This document shows, one piece after another, positions 42,749 to 48,243 of a stretch of 48,243 bases of DNA. The translations under genes and the position numbers were made by a program. The notes under the pieces were generated by a model. The model was not told where the DNA came from and did no database searches. It saw only the letters and a list, made by a program, of their open reading frames with translations. Origin of the DNA: an uncultured Acetobacteraceae bacterium (lineage in GTDB: Bacteria; Pseudomonadota; Alphaproteobacteria; Acetobacterales; Acetobacteraceae); assembly GCA_903877125.1 (NCBI GenBank), contig CAIRCM010000068.1, forward strand, positions 1 to 48,243, in the 5' to 3' direction. The first letter of the stretch is position 1; each line of letters starts with the position of its first letter.

Positions 42749-44572
42749 GTGACAAACTGGTCCGCTCGTCTCGAAATTCTGCTTCGCCGCATTGTGGAAA
42801 TTCCCGCCGCCATCCTGGTGGTGGCGGAGATCGGGGTGCTGTTCACCGGCGTTGTCGCCCGCTACGGCTTCCACGCGCCGCTGGTCTGGACCGACGAACT
42901 CGCATCGATCCTGTTCCTGTGGCTTGCGATGCTCGGCAGCGTGTTGGCGCTGCAGCGCGGCGAGCATATGCGGCTGACAGCGGTGATCCGGGGCATGTCC
43001 CCGGCCGGCAGCGCCCGGGCCGAGGCGGTGGTGTCCATCGCCATCGCCATCTTCCTGCTGGTGCTGCTGCCATCGGCCTGGGATTACGCGGACGACGAGT
43101 GGTTCATCCAGACGCCCGCGCTCAATATTCATAACACATTCCGAGCGATGGCGATCCCTGTGGGCGCGGTTCTGATGGCGATTACCGCGCTGACACGGCT
43201 GCTGCGCCTGTCCTGGCGCGATGCGCTGGTTGGGGTCGCGGTGTTCGCGGTGCTGGCGCTGGCGAGCCACTATGGCGGTCCCAGCCTGCGGGCGCTGGGC
43301 AACTGGAACCTCGTGCTGTTCTTCGTCGTGCTGATGGGCGCGGGTGTGCTGGTGTCGGTGCCGATCGGGTTCGCGTTCGGACTGGCAACGTTGGGCTATC
43401 TGGCGACGCTGACCCGCACGCCGCTGACCGTCGTCGTATCGCGCATGGATGAGGGCATGAGCAGCCTGATCCTGCTGGCGGTGCCTTTGTTCGTCTTCCT
43501 TGGCCTGCTGATCGAGATGACGGGCATGGCGCGCGCGATGGTCAATTTCCTCGCGGCGCTGCTGGGGCATGTGCGCGGCGGCCTCGCCTATGTGCTGTTG
43601 GGCGCGATGTATCTGGTGTCCGGCATTTCCGGATCGAAGGCGGCGGACATGGCCGCGGTGGCGCCGGCCCTGTTTCCGGAAATGAAACGCCGTGGCGCGA
43701 ACGAGGGCGAACTGGTGTCCCTGCTCGCCGCTTCCGGCGCGATGAGCGAGACGATCCCCCCTTCCCTTGTTCTGATCACCATCGGATCGGTCACCGGGGT
43801 TTCGATATCAGCGCTGTTTACCGGCGGTCTGGTGCCGGCGGCGGTGTTGGCGCTGGCGCTGGCCGGTATCGCGCGCTGGCGCGGCCGGAACGAAAGCATG
43901 GACGGTGTCACCAGGCCCTCGCCAACGCAGGTGCTGCGCACCTTCGTCATCGCCGTGCCCGCCCTCGCACTGCCGTTCCTGATCCGCTCGGCGGTCATCG
44001 AGGGCATTGCCACGGCGACCGAGGTTTCCACCATCGGTATCGTTTACTCCATCCTCGCGGGCCTGTTGATCTACCGGCAGTTCCCCTGGCGCCGCGTCTA
44101 TCCGATGCTGATCGAGACCGCGGCCCTGTCCGGCGCGATCCTGCTGATCATCGGCACCGCCACCGGCATGGCCTGGGCGCTGACGCAGTCCGGGTTTTCC
44201 CGCCAGTTGGCGCAGGCGATGGGTGCGATGCCAGGCGGCGCAATCGGCTTCATGGCGGTGTCGATTCTGGCGTTCGTCGTGCTGGGCAGCGTCCTGGAGG
44301 GAATTCCTGCCATCGTGCTGTTCGGACCGTTGCTGTTCCCGTCCGCCCGCGCAGTCGGGATTCACGAGGTTCATTACGCCATGGTGGTGATCCTGGCGAT
44401 GGGCATCGGCCTGTTCGCCCCGCCATTCGGGGTGGGGTATTACTCCGCCTGCGCCATCGGCCGCGTATCCCCCGACGCCGCGATGCGCCGAATTTGGCCC
44501 TACTTGCTGGCAGTGCTGGCCGGGCTGGTGGTGGTCGCGGCGGTGCCGTGGTTGAGCATCGGCTTTTTGTAG
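42749..44572 (+). CDS. Fused TRAP transporter permease (DctQ-DctM type)
   Basis: Inner-membrane protein of 607 residues from the GTG at 42749. Residues about 5-165 form the four-helix small subunit (LVWTDELASILFLWLAMLGS), then a linker helix leads to the large subunit with about twelve helices (VLVSVPIGFAFGLATLGYLA, VPLFVFLGLLIEMTGMARA, SGSKAADMAAVAPALFPEM, GMSETIPPSLVLITIGS-like block, IVLFGPLLFP, GIGLFAPPFGVGYY). The longer in-frame start at 42632 would add 39 arginine-rich residues not seen in such proteins. Imports organic acids using a sodium or proton gradient. No periplasmic DctP-type receptor gene is present in the window. Confidence 0.88.
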   Translation: MTNWSARLEILLRRIVEIPAAILVVAEIGVLFTGVVARYGFHAPLVWTDELASILFLWLAMLGSVLALQRGEHMRLTAVIRGMSPAGSARAEAVVSIAIAIFLLVLLPSAWDYADDEWFIQTPALNIHNTFRAMAIPVGAVLMAITALTRLLRLSWRDALVGVAVFAVLALASHYGGPSLRALGNWNLVLFFVVLMGAGVLVSVPIGFAFGLATLGYLATLTRTPLTVVVSRMDEGMSSLILLAVPLFVFLGLLIEMTGMARAMVNFLAALLGHVRGGLAYVLLGAMYLVSGISGSKAADMAAVAPALFPEMKRRGANEGELVSLLAASGAMSETIPPSLVLITIGSVTGVSISALFTGGLVPAAVLALALAGIARWRGRNESMDGVTRPSPTQVLRTFVIAVPALALPFLIRSAVIEGIATATEVSTIGIVYSILAGLLIYRQFPWRRVYPMLIETAALSGAILLIIGTATGMAWALTQSGFSRQLAQAMGAMPGGAIGFMAVSILAFVVLGSVLEGIPAIVLFGPLLFPSARAVGIHEVHYAMVVILAMGIGLFAPPFGVGYYSACAIGRVSPDAAMRRIWPYLLAVLAGLVVVAAVPWLSIGFL

Positions 44573-44624
44573 ACGCCGTCAGATTTTTGCGCTACCGAAC
44601 CGTTGGGTAACGGGGGAATGGGCG

Positions 44625-45302
44625 GTGAGAATTTCATTGTTTGGTGCGCTCCTGCTCGGGGGCTGTGCGGCGAACATGCAGGCGGCGGTTCCGACCTCCC
44701 CCTCGGCAGCGCCGAATCAGACATTCGCCACCCAGCTCGCCGGCCCGTCGACGTTCCTGGCGCCCATGCCGACCGCGATCGTGGTGCTGAAGCCCGACGA
44801 TCTGAATCGCAACCGGGCATTCTGCCAGACGTTGATGTCGCGGCTGCCCACGGCGCAGCAGGCCCTTGCCGGCAGCACCGTGGCGCCGAACCTGATCCTG
44901 ACGCGCTGGCTGGTGCAGATGTCCGATGTGCCGGCCGATAAGGCCGGCAACTGCGATTACCTCGTCGGCACCTACGATTACGCCCGGGCTCAAAGATTGA
45001 TCCGATCGGTCAAGGCGCAGACGGGCAGCCTGTCCGGCCGCGGCCCGTTCCTGGCGATGGTCATTGCCGACAGTTCGGGATTGCATCTGTTGGGGCTGGA
45101 CGGGTCCAACTACGATGAAACCTCGTTCGGAACCTTCGTCGAAACCTGGGGCCAGGCGGTGCATCGGACCGAGGCTACTTTCGCGCGCGAGCCGGACCGG
45201 CCCGGTCTGGTACGCAGCGTCTTCGACCTGGTCGCGGCAGTGTTCCGCACGGTCGGGGGCATCACTGCCGGCATTATCCGCGGGGTCGTCGAGGGGCTAT
45301 AA
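44625..45302 (+). CDS. Putative lipoprotein (225 residues)
   Basis: The GTG start, preceded by GGGGGAA, gives a signal peptide with lipobox (MRISLFGALLLGGC), so Cys14 should be lipidated. After a low-complexity segment (about 15-40) comes an alpha/beta domain: FLAPMPTAIVVLKPDDLNR, NCDYLVGTYDYARAQRLI, GRGPFLAMVIADSSG and DETSFGTFVETWGQAVHR. The C terminus has a hydrophobic, glycine-rich stretch (GGITAGIIRGVVEGL). YLVGTYDYARAQRLI may form a small alpha/beta unit. Family not recognised; function unknown. Confidence 0.8.
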   Translation: MRISLFGALLLGGCAANMQAAVPTSPSAAPNQTFATQLAGPSTFLAPMPTAIVVLKPDDLNRNRAFCQTLMSRLPTAQQALAGSTVAPNLILTRWLVQMSDVPADKAGNCDYLVGTYDYARAQRLIRSVKAQTGSLSGRGPFLAMVIADSSGLHLLGLDGSNYDETSFGTFVETWGQAVHRTEATFAREPDRPGLVRSVFDLVAAVFRTVGGITAGIIRGVVEGL

Positions 45303-45320
45303 GGCCCGATTGCCGAGTGC

Positions 45321-45488
45321 CGGGAAACCGTCCTGTTGCTGCATTTGTTGCAGTGGCAAATCCAGCCCGAACGTCGCGCCTTGGCGGGCCGTTTGGCCGA
45401 GGCCGTGGCGCGGCCCTATGGCGACGCGATCATCGCCGCCGATGAGACGGCTCTCCCGGAAAGCGCGTTTCCGGACGTTTGCCCCTGA
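45321..45488 (+). pseudogene. C-terminal remnant of a DUF29-like gene
   Basis: In this frame the DNA reads ETVLLLHLLQWQIQPERR, then an internal gap relative to the family, then PYGDAIIAADETALPESAFP and DVCP before a stop. This matches the end of DUF29 proteins (HLLKWQxQPxxRS ... AxxETGLP ... FPxxCP) as I recall the family. There is no start codon or N-terminal half. The roughly 50 bases after it lead into the duplicated crotonase segment. The 316-base gap between the lipoprotein and the crotonase fragment has no other gene. Confidence 0.55.
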
Positions 45489-45540
45489 TTGTTCGATCCG
45501 GTCATGGCCGCTACCTTCTGGCCCGAAGCGCAGCACTGGC

Positions 45541-45902
45541 GCAGCCAATCCGCCCGCCCAGCTTGACGTCATCCCCCAAGGACGCTGTCCTGCTCCCGAC
45601 TTTCAAAGGGACGAAACCATGGACGACGTATTGCTGACCGAAACCCGCGGCCCGGTCAGGCTGCTGACCCTTGAACCGCCCGAGCAAACTGAACGCGATC
45701 AATTCCGATTTGGTCCATGCGCTGACCGATGCGTTGCACGCCGCGCTGGTCGACAACGACATCGCGGTGGTGATTCTCGCGGGTGCCGGGCGGGCCTTCA
45801 GCGCCGGAGCCGACACCTCGACTCCCCGCCCGCTGACCGTGGAAACCCGACCCAACGTGATCAAGCACGGTGACACCAACATCGCGCTCACGAAACTGCT
45901 CG
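45541..45902 (+). repeat. Direct repeat of about 360 bases, copy 1
   Basis: Matches 46853-47214 with scattered substitutions and small indels. It covers about 78 bases of 5' flank (including the CAAAGGGACGAAACC site) and the first 94 codons of the crotonase gene. Homology stops abruptly at CTGCTCG. Copy 1 is the broken one. Confidence 0.85.
45619..45902 (+). pseudogene. Truncated, frameshifted duplicate of the crotonase gene
   Basis: Starts like the intact gene at 46932 (MDDVLL.ETRGPVRLLTL) but has an extra T at about 45671 that shifts the frame, so the first frame goes wrong after 18 codons. The second frame then reads NRPSKLNAINSDLVHALTDA up to the CTGCTCG breakpoint at 45902. The rest of the crotonase, including the oxyanion-hole Gly segment, is missing. 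A TTG at 45671 could restart a partial protein, but without the catalytic half it cannot be an enzyme. The 267 bases from 45903 to the next gene hold no recognised feature; an ORF remnant there (QKLDALEAQPPRYTGAEAEQ) is unassigned. Confidence 0.85.
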
Positions 45903-46169
45903 TCGGCGGTGCACCTGAGGCAGAAGCTCGATGCGCTGGAAGCCCAGCCGCCGCGCTACACCGGCGCGGAAGCCGAACAACGGCTGGCAGAATGGCGTGG
46001 GGCAATCGGGATTTGTATAATTGATACAAATTTACAACCAACCCCGATACTGGATCGTCTTACGCGTCTGGTTGCAACCGGCAGGATCAACGGGCGGCAG
46101 TTCACCAACCTTCTCCGCCGCGCCGTAACCGGGCGGGACCCGGTGCGGACCACATCCATGGCGCCGCTT

Positions 46170-46592
46170 TCACCACCACTTGGGGAACGTTCGGAAGGCA
46201 TCGGCAAGCGCCGCGACTAAACCCGGTTCGGCACCGAGTTGAACCGTCAAGCGTTCGCCATCGGCCGACTGGGACCCGGAGGTCGGATTCAGAACCAGCG
46301 ATACACGCCCGCTGGCGGCCATCACTTGCAGGATGGGATAACGGCTCATATCGATCAGAATCGCCGGTCGTCGCGCGCGCAGCGCTTCTTCGAACGCGTT
46401 CAGCGCGGAATACAACACCCAGGTTCGGTGAGCCCAATGAAGCGATTGGCAGGCGCCCTTGAATGAAACATCGATGCCCAGCTCCACGCCCCCTGTCCGC
46501 TCATCGACGTCCAAGGGTTCCAGGGCGACCGCGATCTGTTCGTAGCGGCAGGCGATGGCTTTCTGCGACTTGTCATTGTCGGTGACGGGCAC
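46170..46592 (-). CDS. Hypothetical protein (140 residues)
   Basis: The GTG start is preceded by a near-perfect GGAAGGAGAG site. The product has an N-terminal beta-rich half (YEQIAVALEPLDVDERTGGV, VELGIDVSFKGACQSLHW) and a helical centre (LYSALNAFEEALRARR), then AILIDMSRYPILQVMAASGR, a strand pattern seen in small alpha/beta proteins. No signal peptide or membrane helix. Two Cys, spaced far apart. It lies between the two crotonase copies on the opposite strand, so it may have arrived with the rearrangement. Not recognised. Confidence 0.65.
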   Translation of the reverse strand: MPVTDNDKSQKAIACRYEQIAVALEPLDVDERTGGVELGIDVSFKGACQSLHWAHRTWVLYSALNAFEEALRARRPAILIDMSRYPILQVMAASGRVSLVLNPTSGSQSADGERLTVQLGAEPGLVAALADAFRTFPKWW

Positions 46593-46622
46593 GCTCTCTC
46601 CTTCCGGGCGTCATCGCGCCAC

Positions 46623-46678
46623 CATGTCGTCCCTGGACCCAGTAGGCCAGGACTCCTTCGGAGGTCCGGCATGACATG
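46623..46678. repeat. Palindromic intergenic element (RPE-like)
   Basis: Outer arms CATGTC (46623-46628) and GACATG (46673-46678); inner hairpin GGACTCC (46650-46656) and GGAGGTCC (46660-46667) with one bulge. On the minus strand it would translate as HVMPDLRRSPG, like the VMPDLIRHPG reading of common alphaproteobacterial palindromic elements (recalled, not searched). The surrounding 339-base gap (46593-46931) otherwise holds the cloverleaf-like repeat and the 5' flank of the crotonase gene. Confidence 0.55.
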
Positions 46679-46797
46679 GGGCAAAGCCGATACATTGGGG
46701 TCTCCGCCGTTGGTATTGAAGGCCCCCGCGGATGCGACGGCGCGTGCGACAATCGCGGCCAAATGTTCGATTCCGGGGGTATGAGTGCACCCCTGTC

Positions 46798-46843
46798 TGA
46801 TCGCGTGATTCACGCCACCGTGTGGTTGCACCTCTGGCGGTCA
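46798..46843. repeat. 46-base cloverleaf-like repeat, copy 2
   Basis: Same length and layout as 6855-6900: outer arms TGATCGC (46798-46804) and GCGGTCA (46837-46843, one G-T change against a perfect arm), inner CGTG-ATT-CACG and GTG-GTTG-CAC hairpins. Seven differences from copy 1 by hand; most keep the pairing. Confidence 0.75.
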
Positions 46844-46852
46844 CGCTCTGAC

Positions 46853-47214
46853 GCAGGCCAATCCCCTCGCCCGGCTTGACGTCGTCCGCCAAGGAAGCTG
46901 TCCTGTTTCCAACTTTCAAAGGGACGAAACCATGGATGACGTATTGCTGATCGAAACCCGCGGCCCGGTCAGGCTGCTGACCCTGAATCGCCCGAGCAAA
47001 CTGAACGCGATCAATTCCGATCTGGTACATGCGCTGACCGACGCCCTGCACGCCGCCCAGGCCGACAACGACATCGTCGTGATCGTCCTCGCCGGCGCCG
47101 GCCGCGCCTTCAGCGCCGGGGCCGATACCTCGACTCCCCGCCCGCTGACCGTTGAAACCCGGCCCAACGTCATCAAACACGGCGACACCAACATCGCACT
47201 GACAAAGCTGCTCG
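46853..47214 (+). repeat. Direct repeat of about 360 bases, copy 2
   Basis: Intact partner of 45541-45902, containing the 5' flank, ribosome binding site and first 94 codons of the functional crotonase gene. It starts 9 bases after the cloverleaf-like repeat; that repeat is not present before copy 1. Confidence 0.85.
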
Positions 47215-47666
47215 GCCGCATCGACAAGCCAATCATCGCCGCCGTGCACGGCTACGCGTTGGGCGCGGGCTGCGGTCTGGCGTTTGGCAGCGATCTGACC
47301 ATCGCGGCGGAGAGCACCAAATTCGGCTACCCCGAACTGAAGGCCGGCCTGACCGCGACCACCGTGACTGCCCAGGCGGTGCACCTGATGGGTCGCAAGA
47401 TCGCGTTCGAGCTGCTCACCCTCTGCGATAACATGACCCCGCAACGGGCTTACGAGTTGGGCCTCGTGAACAAGGTCGTGCCCGACGACAAGCTGATGGA
47501 CGAAGCCTTCGCGATGGCGAACAAGCTCGCAGGATGGAACAAGGAATTTCTCTGGCAGACCAAGCGGACGTTCCAGCGGGCGACGTCGATGACCATGGAA
47601 CAGGCGCTGGAGATGGCGCGGGATGTTTCGGTGATGATGGGGCGGATTCCTAAAACGACGGCCTGA
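46932..47666 (+). CDS. Enoyl-CoA hydratase/isomerase (crotonase) family protein
   Basis: Acyl-CoA-active enzyme of 244 residues. Oxyanion-hole segments are GRAFSAGADTSTPRP and HGYALGAGCGLAFGSDL. The Glu that normally follows GGGC in hydratases is Gly here (GAGCGLA), while the second Glu survives in KFGYPELKAGL. Loss of the first catalytic Glu suggests an isomerase or other crotonase reaction rather than simple hydration; inference from the family. AAAGGGACG precedes the ATG. A truncated copy lies 1.3 kb upstream and a hypothetical gene follows after 7 bases, probably co-transcribed. Confidence 0.92.
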   Translation: MDDVLLIETRGPVRLLTLNRPSKLNAINSDLVHALTDALHAAQADNDIVVIVLAGAGRAFSAGADTSTPRPLTVETRPNVIKHGDTNIALTKLLGRIDKPIIAAVHGYALGAGCGLAFGSDLTIAAESTKFGYPELKAGLTATTVTAQAVHLMGRKIAFELLTLCDNMTPQRAYELGLVNKVVPDDKLMDEAFAMANKLAGWNKEFLWQTKRTFQRATSMTMEQALEMARDVSVMMGRIPKTTA

Positions 47667-47673
47667 GGTCGGC

Positions 47674-48174
47674 GTGAAGAAGCCGCAACCCCGGCGCGAG
47701 GTTCCGCCTCGATCCAACGAGAACACCAAGCGCCGGCTTTACGACATCATGGAAAGCAGCCAACTGGCTGCACTGTTCGACGGAATGAAGTATGAGGGGT
47801 CGCCCAAGCACAAGCGCCACCCCCATCTTTTCGGCCTCACGCCGTTTCGGGGCGAAAGGGATGACAGAACATTGTGCGACACCCACGCCGGATTCGGTCC
47901 GGACGACCGTGCCCGCATCATGAGACTTCTCGGTCGCGCCCAATCCGCATCGCTGGTCGGGAATTTCATCTGGACCATCGACGACAACGGGTGGATTTAC
48001 GAGCTGACTGTTACGAACATATCCCAGAACCAGCACCACGGCTATCCGTTGCGCCCGGGCGAGGCAATCACGCAGCAGGTGTTCTCACGTTTCGAAGCCT
48101 GGGCTAGCCCCTCTTATTCACCGCATAGCAGGGATTCGCTGGCAGGCACGGCACAACCGTCTGGAATCGCATAA
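47674..48174 (+). CDS. Hypothetical protein (166 residues)
   Basis: The GTG start has GAGG six bases upstream and lies 7 bases after the crotonase stop, implying co-expression. The product begins basic (MKKPQPRREVPPRSNENTKR), followed by a compact-looking segment rich in His and aromatic residues (KHKRHPHLFGLTPFRGER, TLCDTHAGFGPDD) and beta strands (VGNFIWTIDDNGWIYELTV). The combination of His, Cys and Asp in HPHLFG and LCDTHAG could bind a metal. No signal peptide. I have seen no family I can name. The 69 bases after it to the window end show no certain gene. Confidence 0.65.
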   Translation: MKKPQPRREVPPRSNENTKRRLYDIMESSQLAALFDGMKYEGSPKHKRHPHLFGLTPFRGERDDRTLCDTHAGFGPDDRARIMRLLGRAQSASLVGNFIWTIDDNGWIYELTVTNISQNQHHGYPLRPGEAITQQVFSRFEAWASPSYSPHSRDSLAGTAQPSGIA

Positions 48175-48243
48175 GGTTTGGTTCTCGACGCCATACCCGA
48201 TGCCCGGACAGAATCTGCCATGCCCGCCGACGCTGAAGATACC

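Noticed and set aside
45870-46220. ORF of 116 codons after the crotonase fragment
   Set aside because: Mixed composition, starts inside the duplicated crotonase segment and ends antisense to the gene at 46170-46592. One segment (QKLDALEAQPPRYTGAEAEQ) may be a remnant, but I cannot assign it.
46170-48174. Toxin-antitoxin interpretation of the two hypothetical genes
   Set aside because: They are on opposite strands, not adjacent, and neither shows a toxin or DNA-binding motif.
48220-48243. Possible gene start (ATGCCCGCC...) at the right edge
   Set aside because: Only eight codons are visible and no good ribosome binding site precedes them.
1-48243. CRISPR array, prophage, transposase, riboswitch
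   Set aside because: No regular spaced repeats, phage structural genes, transposase motifs or recognisable aptamer cores were found by reading.

Overview
The window is GC-rich chromosomal DNA (clearly well above 60% G+C by eye, not counted) with tightly packed genes, many ATGA/GTGA stop-start overlaps and frequent GTG starts. Gene content (class III CoA-transferases, family-5 solute-binding proteins, a fused TRAP permease, FdxA-type seven-iron ferredoxin, AAA-fused nucleotide cyclases, DUF29-like remnant, palindromic intergenic repeats) fits an alphaproteobacterium, most likely Rhodospirillales/Acetobacteraceae-like. That placement is inference from gene families, not from a marker gene. No phage, plasmid, IS or CRISPR element is visible.

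Layout. 1-5.9 kb (+): mazG, a SAM methyltransferase, a CoA-transferase, and a tandem pair of large polytopic membrane proteins that may be GT-C-like. 5.97-6.76 kb (-): a family-2 glycosyltransferase of the polyprenyl-phosphate sugar type, followed by palindromic repeats. 6.99-20.67 kb (-): eleven co-oriented genes, read from the right: alpha/beta hydrolase, double-domain CoA-transferase, 56-residue protein, SDR, two oligopeptide-type binding proteins, two ABC permeases (no ATPase), a hydrolase-methyltransferase fusion, a glycosylasparaginase-type Ntn hydrolase and an aromatic-ring flavin monooxygenase. This reads as an uptake and catabolic block. 21.1-27.2 kb (-): two half-size chromate-transporter subunits followed by three glycosyltransferases, the last a 1158-residue multidomain enzyme. 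27.25-30 kb: aldo/keto reductase, tRNA-Arg(CCU), a double-cupin protein and a TauD-like dioxygenase.

30.1-37.6 kb (+): an outer-membrane barrel protein, then a compact cluster of fdxA, a 34-codon ORF locked between its neighbours by ATGA overlaps on both sides, a 711-residue FAD oxidoreductase of the carotenoid-desaturase/amine-oxidase type, a helical protein with an unusual C-terminal beta domain, a polyprenyl diphosphate synthase, an acetoacetate-decarboxylase-like protein and a membrane protein. I regard this as the best candidate for an undescribed pathway, possibly an isoprenoid-derived product.

37.9-41.6 kb (+): two adjacent class III nucleotide cyclases whose active-site defects are complementary. 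The large AAA/TPR-like protein has lost its metal-binding Asp residues but keeps the Asn/Arg pair, and the small partner keeps both Asp residues but has His in place of Asn. An obligate heterodimer like the C1/C2 domains of animal adenylyl cyclase is a testable inference.

41.7-48.2 kb: a PEP-mutase/isocitrate-lyase family enzyme with a fused TRAP permease, a lipoprotein, then a rearranged area with a DUF29-like remnant, a truncated and frameshifted duplicate of a crotonase gene, a hypothetical gene on the minus strand, palindromic repeats, the intact crotonase gene and a coupled hypothetical gene.
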